This document shows positions 6,371 to 11,687 of a stretch of 11,687 nucleotides of DNA, in pieces; positions within the stretch are counted from its first letter, which is position 1; every line of letters starts with the position of its first letter. The notes beneath the pieces are model-generated. The model was not told where the DNA came from, did not search any database, and worked only from the letters and a program-made list of their open reading frames with translations. Source of the DNA: Pseudomonadota bacterium (GTDB lineage: Bacteria; Pseudomonadota; Alphaproteobacteria; Micropepsales; Micropepsaceae); NCBI GenBank assembly GCA_025360685.1, contig JANYBR010000336.1, positions 1 to 11,687 on the forward strand, in the 5' to 3' direction. The position numbers and the translations under genes were made by a program.

Positions 6371-6773
6371 GGTACTCCCGATAAAAGGTCTCGTAGTCGC
6401 GTATGTAATCGTTTTCGTCGAACTCTTCGGACGCCAGCACGAGCAACACCGAATGGGGCGCAAAATCGCAAAGCTCGCGCCAAATCCCCGGTCCTATCAA
6501 TAGTCCTTCGTTGGGATGATTGAGAAAGGTCTCACGACGTTTGTGGGCATCGTCAAGGCGGACGCGAACGCTGCCGGAAACAGTAATGTAGCATTGCTTG
6601 AGTTCGCGATGAGCGTGTCCCGCGCGCTCAGCGCCCGCAGGTACGCCGTGCAGCCAATAGACGCGCTTGACCGCAAACTCGATTTGCCCCGTGCCATTGA
6701 CAATGCACAGGCTCCCGCGATCGTCGATCACGGATTGAAACTTGACGAGACGGAGGGACTCTATCGCAGACAA
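6354..6773 (-). CDS. fdtA: dTDP-4-keto-6-deoxyglucose 3,4-ketoisomerase, FdtA/QdtA-like (WxcM-like cupin)
   Basis: The 139-residue single-domain cupin resembles FdtA/QdtA, cytoplasmic enzymes that move the keto group of dTDP-4-keto-6-deoxyglucose from C4 to C3 so an aminotransferase can act. Seen in order: FQSVIDDRGSL (12-22), FAVKRVYWLHGV (33-44), the active-site HAHREL (53-58, H53 and H55), VSGSVRVRL (65-73), IWREL (97-101), LVLAS (111-115) and the closing DYIRDYETF (122-130). A length near 140 is usual. The residue before HAH is AG where the family commonly has RGG or RGF, a small departure. The start is TTG 6773 with AAGGG (6780-6784) six bases upstream. It is the first gene of a two-gene operon and its end overlaps the aminotransferase start. 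FdtA (galacto product) and QdtA (gluco product) cannot be told apart by eye. Confidence 0.9.
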   Translation of the reverse strand: MSAIESLRLVKFQSVIDDRGSLCIVNGTGQIEFAVKRVYWLHGVPAGAERAGHAHRELKQCYITVSGSVRVRLDDAHKRRETFLNHPNEGLLIGPGIWRELCDFAPHSVLLVLASEEFDENDYIRDYETFYREYHGLGL

Positions 6774-7087
6774 TCTTCGCCCTTGTAAGCTAGTCTGATA
6801 CTACTTAGCCATGCCGAATGACTCGTTCCATTATCGAGAAGCGGCGTCAAGAACGCGTCGCTCGCATGGCCATTCGATTTACCTTGTGATGCCTAAAGGC
6901 GTAGGCATGACCCGGAGCGGCAGTGGCGGTTGATATCGAGTTTTCGACCCTTCCAAATGCGTGTTATGAGTGCGCAATTCGAGTGCCGTCGACAGCCTAC
7001 CCTTGACGATCTGAGTAGAAGCCCCTCGTTGTTAGGGATATCCAGCAATAGCCACGGGACCTTCGTGCCACAAGAACGGAGCGATCA
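6774..7087. promoter_or_regulatory. Divergent intergenic region (314 bp) between the ketoisomerase and TylF-like genes
   Basis: Both genes read outward from here, so the region must hold two promoters. AAGGG at 6780-6784 (minus) is the ribosome site for the TTG start at 6773, and GGAG at 7079-7082 (plus) serves the ATG at 7088. ATGCCT (6889-6894) and AGGCAT (6903-6908) form a six-base inverted repeat that could bind a regulator. TTGACG-like -35 boxes occur at 7003-7008 (plus) and 6845-6850 (minus), but neither has a good -10 at the right spacing. No gene was found. Confidence 0.5.
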
Positions 7088-7861
7088 ATGACAGACGAGG
7101 CTTATGGCGACCTCAAGGGTCGACTGGTACCGCAAGGTCTGAGTGAAGCAGAAACGGGCATCGCTGGGTTGCTCAATAAGAGTCCGTTGCCGCAGTTGGA
7201 GGCGGCCGAGAACGTCGTCTTATTCTCGACACCGAGGTCGTTGAAAAGGATGCTTTTCCTCGATGAACTGTATCGAAAGATTCTCGATGTTCACGGCGTC
7301 GTTCTGCAATTTGGCTGTCGATGGGGACGAGATATCGTTCTGTTCGACAGCCTTCGAACGATATATGAGCCGTTTAATATTACGCGGCTGATCGTGGGGT
7401 TTGATTCCTTTGAAGGTTTCCCCTCAGTCCATCGCAAGGACGGCTCTGATTCCTTGATACAACAAGGGGCGCTGGCCACAAGCAAGGGCTACGAACGGTT
7501 TTTTCAGGAACTGATCGACACTCGTCGAGGGCTCGATCCGTTGCCGAATATCGAGCGGTGCGCAATTCGAAAAGGCGACGCTGCCGAACAACTGGAAAAA
7601 TATCTAAAGGAGCACCCTGAGACGATTGTGGCGATGGCGCATTTTGATCTCGACGTTTACGAACCGACAAAGGCGTGCCTGCAACTGCTCAAGAAGCATG
7701 TGACAACCGGCAGTCTGATTGCCTTCGACGAATTGAACTCGCCCTACGCCCCGGGGGAAACCCTGGCGCTGGCGGAAGTCTTTGGCCTCGGTCGCTTCGC
7801 AATCCGCAGATCGCCGCAGTTGTCAGGTCAAGGATCTTACATCGTTTATAGTGAACGATGA
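7088..7861 (+). CDS. TylF/MycF-like class I SAM-dependent methyltransferase
   Basis: The 257-residue protein resembles the TylF/MycF/NovP-type family of sugar O-methyltransferases and related proteins in surface-polysaccharide loci. Some relatives carry the misleading name crotonobetainyl-CoA:carnitine CoA-transferase. Motifs: SAM-binding region VVLQFGCRWGRDIVLF (71-86), where relatives often have a GVWWG-type loop; IVGFDSFEGFPSV (102-114); IRKGDAAEQLEKYL (160-173); HFDLDVYEPTKACL (185-198) with acidic residues suited to metal or substrate binding; and AFDELNSPYAPGE (212-224). The start ATG has GGAG six bases upstream. It is transcribed away from the ketoisomerase operon and converges on the next methyltransferase. 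The likely job is O-methylation of a sugar of the same glycan, which is inference from context. Methyltransferase fold is well supported. Confidence 0.82.
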   Translation: MTDEAYGDLKGRLVPQGLSEAETGIAGLLNKSPLPQLEAAENVVLFSTPRSLKRMLFLDELYRKILDVHGVVLQFGCRWGRDIVLFDSLRTIYEPFNITRLIVGFDSFEGFPSVHRKDGSDSLIQQGALATSKGYERFFQELIDTRRGLDPLPNIERCAIRKGDAAEQLEKYLKEHPETIVAMAHFDLDVYEPTKACLQLLKKHVTTGSLIAFDELNSPYAPGETLALAEVFGLGRFAIRRSPQLSGQGSYIVYSER

Positions 7862-7873
7862 GTTGCGAGGTTG

Positions 7874-7904
7874 ATCGTGCGCGGTGGTCCTACGGTCGCA
7901 CGAT
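7874..7904. terminator. 8-bp hairpin between converging methyltransferase genes
   Basis: ATCGTGCG (7874-7881) is the exact reverse complement of CGCACGAT (7897-7904), with a 15-base loop. It starts 12 bases after the TylF-like stop and its right arm lies within the last codons of the opposing gene, whose TAG stop is in the loop. No T-tract follows on either side, so it may work with Rho or not be a terminator at all. Confidence 0.4.
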
Positions 7905-8672
7905 GAGCAAATCCTCTCGCCGGTTGGCCATTGGCGCCCCCGGAGATTGGGGAAGAACATAGGCGTCGAAGCCCGCTTGCCGGGCGCGGATTAGCAAGCC
8001 GACCATCATGCCGTCGTCGATGCGGCCGTGCGCATGCTCAAATGCTGAGACGACGGGCGGTTCGTCAGTCCGCATGTACGCGCTGTGATAGTCTGCGCCT
8101 GCTGAACTCGCCAAGAAGCGCCGCAACATAGAAACGTTTGGAATATCGCCGAAGAGAGCGCGTCCACCCGGGTTAAGCAGACTTAGCGTTTGATCGACAA
8201 AGTCGAAGGGGTTGGCGTCGACGATGACGATTTGGAGCAGGCTATAGCAAAGAATGACGTCGAAGCCTGTCGCGATGGCTTTGATCCTCGCTATATCGTT
8301 GGGAAAGCGGCCGCCAACGCGATGAGAGCGCGCGGATTGTGGCAACTGATCGAGCATTTCGACGTGATCAATCATGACAAGCGTGTGGTCGCGCGCTGTG
8401 CAGTCGCGAATGATGCGCCGGGCGAGCGGGCCGCACCCGGGACCGATGTCGAGCACAGTCTTCTCGCGACTGCCAAGTAGCGCAGGCAGTTTCACAGCGA
8501 TGTCGTCCCAAATCGCGTCTTCGAATGGCGCGCGCAAAGCATCGGGAAATCCAAGCTTCTCGTTCTCAGTCAGCGTGCTGTCGGTGGCCATCGCTTTGAA
8601 GTCGTCGTAGCTCGTCTTGGCGTAACGCGCGGTAGCGACTTTGCCGTCGAGAGACTTTGGATCGGCCACCAT
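7890..8672 (-). CDS. Class I SAM-dependent methyltransferase
   Basis: The 260-residue protein has a Rossmann methyltransferase fold. Motif I is TVLDIGPGCGPLARRII (72-88). LVMIDHVEML (98-107) carries the acidic residue at the end of strand 2. FDVILCYSLLQIV (137-149) and LLNPGGRALFGDIP (165-178) are the later strands. An N-terminal segment, RYAKTSYDDFKAMATD (16-31) then ENEKLGFPD, precedes the fold; it resembles a subgroup I associate with O-antigen and other glycan loci. The start is ATG 8672, with a strong GGAGG-AAGGA ribosome site at 8678-8687. The frame is open to 8765 but that stretch is low-complexity and follows no ribosome site. It is the last gene of the minus-strand series, 220 bases after the GNAT-type gene. 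Substrate unknown; a sugar hydroxyl or a related group is the likely target. Confidence 0.85.
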   Translation of the reverse strand: MVADPKSLDGKVATARYAKTSYDDFKAMATDSTLTENEKLGFPDALRAPFEDAIWDDIAVKLPALLGSREKTVLDIGPGCGPLARRIIRDCTARDHTLVMIDHVEMLDQLPQSARSHRVGGRFPNDIARIKAIATGFDVILCYSLLQIVIVDANPFDFVDQTLSLLNPGGRALFGDIPNVSMLRRFLASSAGADYHSAYMRTDEPPVVSAFEHAHGRIDDGMMVGLLIRARQAGFDAYVLPQSPGAPMANRREDLLIVRP

Positions 8673-8836
8673 TTTCGTCCTTCCTCCATCGCGGCGAGCG
8701 ACATCGACACGGGATTGGAGCGATTGTGGCGACGCGGCTTCGGCACCGCAAGGCTTGCGCAGCATGTGGGCAGTGGTTTTGCGCGGTCTGTACGGCGCGG
8801 TTGCGGACGCTCAGGAAGGCGCTGGAGAGGGCGGAT

Positions 8837-8864
8837 GCCGGCCGATCCGCCGAGCCGGGCCGGC
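8837..8864. repeat. GC-rich hairpin in the gap after the GNAT-type gene
   Basis: GCCGGCC (8837-8843) is the exact reverse complement of GGCCGGC (8858-8864), with a 14-base loop. It lies in the 220-bp gap between the GNAT-type stop (8893) and the methyltransferase start (8672). There is no T-tract. It could lower downstream expression or be chance in GC-rich DNA. The rest of the gap holds no recognisable gene. Confidence 0.3.
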
Positions 8865-8892
8865 GGGTGCGCCCTGGACCACGCGCTACGGA

Positions 8893-9834
8893 CTAGAGAT
8901 CCAGACGAAAGGTTGCTTTGGTCGTGGTGGAGCAACCCAGCGATCTCTTGAAGGAGATCAATCCTTCGTCGGGCTTGGATGCGTCGCTTGAGGTGCCTAG
9001 ATCAATCACCGAGATCCCGGCTTGGTTGCTGTAAGCAACGATACCTTCGGCGAGACACATGACGGGAGACTCTTTGCGATACTGCGGCGCGTCGCCCCAA
9101 TAAAATACGTACAGGTAATGTTTCGCAATCGACAGACAAATTGCGCCCGCCAGAATTTCCTCGCCCCTGAACGCGCCAAAGAATTTGACTCTCTCTTGAA
9201 AGGCATTTGCCAATGAGACGACGGCCGGCCACGACATTGTCATTGGGTGGCCGAGGTGTACTCGGTTTTTCGCAATTACGTCGTAAACGGGCTGCGCCTC
9301 AGCGGTAGGCACGGCTGCAAAGACAGTGCCCGCCCGCTTGAGTCGACGAATCTCCTTTTGTTTTGTTTCGTTCAAACTTGCGAAAAACTGATCCGGCGAG
9401 GACGTTAAGAGATGGAAATTTAGATCGACATTCTCAAGCCGCCATCCGGCGCGAAAGAGGACGTTTTGCAAGATAGCGGTAGCGCTGTCCTGAAAGGATT
9501 GCGGCGGTAATCGAACCCGGCATGACCGGGCGCCATCGGCCTTAAGCCAAGTCGTCGCGTTCGCTGCAATGGTTTCGACGACGTGCGTGGGTACGCCCTC
9601 CAGCATCGCGATACCGCCGAACGCTCCGGTGACCGGCGAGGACCAGTTTCCCTCAGACCCGGCTAAGGTGAGACATGCCGCGAGTTTGCCGGTCGCTTCA
9701 TGCACCGCGCCGAAAGAAGCAAGCACCTTGCGTTGGGCGTGGGCCTGAAACTCGTTGAACTGGCGACTGAGAAACAGATGATCAACGTCGCAACCGCCGG
9801 TCTCCACGCGCTGGACTCGATAGCTGTTGCTCAA
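8893..9834 (-). CDS. FemAB/GNAT-type acyltransferase (PF13480-like)
   Basis: This 313-residue protein looks like a GNAT-fold acyltransferase of the FemAB/CelD-like kind. The middle section LNETKQKEIRRLKRAG (154-169) is the basic helix typical of that group. The C-terminal half holds the GNAT-like core: VKFFGAFRGEEILAGAICL (216-234), HYLYVFYWGD (239-248), SPVMCLAEGIVAYSNQAG (256-273), IDLGTSS (277-283) and GLISFKRSLG (291-300). Members with this ending occur in polysaccharide loci. In this window it is the only candidate to acylate the 3-amino sugar made by the FdtA/FdtB-like pair, since no hexapeptide-repeat FdtC/QdtC is seen. That assignment is inference. The start is uncertain: TTG 9834 gives the longest frame and has an in-frame TAG six bases upstream, but no clear ribosome site; a GTG ten codons in is an alternative. 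Confidence 0.75.
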   Translation of the reverse strand: MSNSYRVQRVETGGCDVDHLFLSRQFNEFQAHAQRKVLASFGAVHEATGKLAACLTLAGSEGNWSSPVTGAFGGIAMLEGVPTHVVETIAANATTWLKADGARSCRVRLPPQSFQDSATAILQNVLFRAGWRLENVDLNFHLLTSSPDQFFASLNETKQKEIRRLKRAGTVFAAVPTAEAQPVYDVIAKNRVHLGHPMTMSWPAVVSLANAFQERVKFFGAFRGEEILAGAICLSIAKHYLYVFYWGDAPQYRKESPVMCLAEGIVAYSNQAGISVIDLGTSSDASKPDEGLISFKRSLGCSTTTKATFRLDL

Positions 9835-9987
9835 GATCTAAACTCTAAGGTTCATGGTAGTGGCACCGTCTGTGGTTCGTTGAATCAGATGCGGTCTATT
9901 GCTTCAATATCCGATCATGGGGGATGTCAGCGCCGCAAGGCTCAAACGCGCCCGGGGCCGGTTGGTGGTACGGCTGAGGCGTGCGGT

Positions 9988-10806
9988 CTAGGGCCCGAAG
10001 CGGCGATAGGCTTCTTCAAATCGGTGCGAGATATAGTCAACAAGCTTGCGATCCTCATCGATGAGCGCGCGGATCTTCAGGACAGTGCGGGCCGACGCAG
10101 GTTCGGCGGTCTGACGCGCTTCACCGACATTGGCGCGGGAGGCAGCGATAGGCCCAAAGCCACAGGCCTTTGATAGGAGAGCCAAAAACTCATCCAGGCG
10201 CTCGGACGGAGCGGCGAGAAAAATCCGCTCGTCGACCACGCGGCGCGCCGCCTCAAAAGATTCGCTGCCCGCCAAGAAGAGGCAATGCACGTTGGTTGGA
10301 CCATACAACGCGCCCGATGCCAACCGGTTTACGTAGTCCTCAAGGCTGTAGGTGCGTGCGGCTTGGCGATCGCGCCGTCCGCGTTGCTCGGGCTGCGCCA
10401 AATCGTGCAGATAATAATAGTGGGAAATGAAACGCTCGACCGGATCACGAACGAGAGTCAGGTACACGGGCGTGCGTGTCGTCTTGGGCTCATGGCCAAG
10501 CATAACGTGGCCCGAGAGCAAGGTAATCTTATCGAGCGCCGAGCGCGGCGTCCCTTTCGGCAACAGTGCATCGACGCCGGCGATCTCATGCAGTTTGTTT
10601 CGGATCGAACGCTCTGCACTGTAGAGCCGCGCGGCAAACCGGCCGCTGTGAATTCGATCAATCTTCTCCATTCTGGTTTCGAGACGGTGATCCGGCCCCA
10701 ACCGGTCGTCGAGTGCCTTGAGAAATGCCGTGCCGGCCGTCTTTGGGATATGGACAAAGACGAGCAGCTCGCGCTTGAAATCAATGGGGGACGATCCGAA
10801 TTGCAT
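9988..10806 (-). CDS. Sulfotransferase, carbohydrate type (PF03567-like)
   Basis: The 272-residue protein resembles the carbohydrate sulfotransferases (Sulfotransfer_2 group), which move sulfate from PAPS to sugar hydroxyls. The 5'-phosphosulfate loop is VFVHIPKTAGTAFLKAL (16-32) and the 3'-phosphate motif is LTLVRDPVERFISHYYYL (116-133) with R120 and S128. GHVMLG (99-104) precedes it, as is usual. GPTNVHCLFLAG (169-180) and a C-terminal helix ending YISHRFEEAYRRFGP complete it. Both PAPS motifs are intact, unlike the fragment at 2355-2918, so this is the only working sulfotransferase candidate in the window. I chose ATG 10806, 33 bases after the rmlA stop and preceded by a GCAGG ribosome-like site; TTG 10824 is the alternative. 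It probably shares a transcript with rmlA. The acceptor is unknown; a capsule or O-antigen sugar is likely. Confidence 0.88.
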   Translation of the reverse strand: MQFGSSPIDFKRELLVFVHIPKTAGTAFLKALDDRLGPDHRLETRMEKIDRIHSGRFAARLYSAERSIRNKLHEIAGVDALLPKGTPRSALDKITLLSGHVMLGHEPKTTRTPVYLTLVRDPVERFISHYYYLHDLAQPEQRGRRDRQAARTYSLEDYVNRLASGALYGPTNVHCLFLAGSESFEAARRVVDERIFLAAPSERLDEFLALLSKACGFGPIAASRANVGEARQTAEPASARTVLKIRALIDEDRKLVDYISHRFEEAYRRFGP

Positions 10807-10839
10807 CGTGACGCTACCTGCCAACGGTTCCGGCGGACA

Positions 10840-11687
10840 TCATGATATTCCGCTGGCGCGGTCCGCGAGCATCTGACGAAGGTAACGACCATAGTCTGAT
10901 GGGCCAAGCTTCTGAGCCCGGCGGGCAACATCCGCGGGAGTAACCCACCCTGCGGCGAGTGCGATTTCCTCGAGGCAGGCAACTTGCAGCCCGGTCCGAT
11001 GTTGAATGGCGCGAACGAATTCGCCCGATTCAATGAGTGAGTCTGTGGTGCCCGCATCGAGCCACGCGAGCCCTCGACTTAATTGCTCGACCATTAATTC
11101 CCCTCGCTCGAGATAACTCAAATTTATGTCCGTAATTTCCAACTCGCCTCGCTTCGATGGTTTGAGAGAACGGGCAATGTCGATGACGCGATTGTCGTAG
11201 AAATAGAGGCCGATAACGGCCCAGTTGGATTTTGGCTTCTTCGGCTTTTCGACAATCGACAATGCGCGGCCCTTTTTGTCGAATTCGACGACGCCGTAAC
11301 GCTTCGGGTCGGGAACGCGGTAGGCGAATATTTGCCCACCTTTCTTTACCTTGGCGGCTTCGCGCAGGACGTCGGGCAATCCCTGACCAATGAGAACATT
11401 GTCGCCGAGCGCAAGCGCGACGCGCTCGTTGCCGATGTGATCCGCTCCAATGACAAAGGCTTGCGGCAAACCATCCGGGCGAGGCTGTTCCGCGTAGGTT
11501 AGACGTATGCCGAACTCTCGGCCGTCACCGAGGGTTTTCCTAAACAGAGGCAAATCCGAAGGTGTCGAAATCAGAAGGATATCGCGTATGCCGGCGAGCA
11601 TGAGGCTCGATAGGGGGTAGTAGACCATCGGTTTGTCGAAGATGGGCTCAAACGAATGCTTACGGCCTCAGTGGAAGCAAGATCGTG
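10840..11687 (-). CDS. rmlA: Glucose-1-phosphate thymidylyltransferase RmlA, 5' end broken or incomplete
   Basis: RmlA joins glucose-1-phosphate and dTTP to give dTDP-glucose, the entry step to dTDP-deoxysugars such as those made by the FdtA/FdtB-like enzymes here. From the internal ATG at 11628 the frame gives 262 residues: MVYYPLSSLMLAGIRDIL (1-18), LISTPSDLP, LALGDNVLIG, YGVVEFD, SIVEKPKKPKSNWAVIGLYFY, the GELEITDIN block, AWLDAGTTDSL, and a usual C-terminus. Family members have about 290 residues. The missing N-terminus holds the GGxGTRL nucleotide-binding loop. Upstream of the ATG the frame reads KHSFEPIFDKP, true RmlA sequence, then meets TGA at 11668-11670. RmlA-like TEAVS continues in a second frame (11658-11672) and TxLLPL in a third. 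Either the gene is frame-shifted or the sequence is faulty near the edge. Identity is firm; whether it works is not. Confidence 0.88.

Noticed and set aside
6371..6463. 31-residue N-terminal extension of the FdtB-like frame
   Set aside because: It lies wholly within the ketoisomerase gene in another frame and reads as Cys/Ser/Arg-rich noise; family homology starts at the ATG at 6370.
7003..7038. Sigma-70 promoter for the TylF-like gene with -35 TTGACG
   Set aside because: No acceptable -10 lies 16-18 bases downstream; the nearest AT-leaning hexamer is about 24 bases away.
8673..8765. Longer start for the SAM methyltransferase at 8765
   Set aside because: The ATG at 8672 has a strong GGAGG-AAGGA ribosome site, and the extension looks low in complexity.

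Overview
The window looks like a piece of an alphaproteobacterial chromosome, or a contig from one. Coding DNA is moderately GC-rich with many GTG and TTG starts, and the left edge carries the C-terminus of a TolB of the kind found in that class. No rRNA, tRNA or CRISPR array was seen. The assignment to class is inference from protein style only.

Layout. (1) 1-302 is the 3' end of tolB. (2) 338-649 (minus) is an unrecognised gene fragment that runs into an insertion sequence. (3) 653-2354 is an apparently complete insertion sequence with one DDE transposase, imperfect TGTTAC ends and two strong internal hairpins. (4) 2355-2918 is the 3' half of a sulfotransferase that begins exactly where the insertion sequence ends; its PAPS-binding half is gone. 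(5) 2862-3518 (minus) is a small 2OG-Fe(II) oxygenase. (6) 3519-4066 has no convincing gene. (7) 4067-5254 is a GT61 glycosyltransferase, stop-to-stop with (8) a two-gene minus operon, an FdtB/QdtB-like aminotransferase and an FdtA/QdtA-like ketoisomerase (5255-6773). (9) A divergent intergenic region precedes a TylF-like methyltransferase (7088-7861). (10) A minus-strand series runs from the right edge: rmlA (5' end broken or cut), a carbohydrate-type sulfotransferase, a FemAB/GNAT-type acyltransferase and a SAM methyltransferase.

How the genes fit. RmlA makes dTDP-glucose. RmlB (not in the window) would make dTDP-4-keto-6-deoxyglucose. The FdtA-like enzyme would move the keto group to C3 and the FdtB-like enzyme would aminate it, giving a dTDP-3-amino-3,6-dideoxyhexose (Fuc3N or Qui3N type). 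No hexapeptide-repeat N-acetyltransferase of the FdtC/QdtC kind is present; the GNAT/FemAB-like protein is a candidate replacement. The GT61 enzyme, two methyltransferases, the intact sulfotransferase, the dead sulfotransferase and the oxygenase suggest a heavily decorated, possibly methylated and sulfated surface polysaccharide (capsule, O-antigen or exopolysaccharide). Nothing here is a wholly new system. The most useful leads are the unusual decoration set, the candidate acyltransferase, the IS-made junction that destroyed one sulfotransferase, and the doubly frame-shifted start of rmlA at the window edge.
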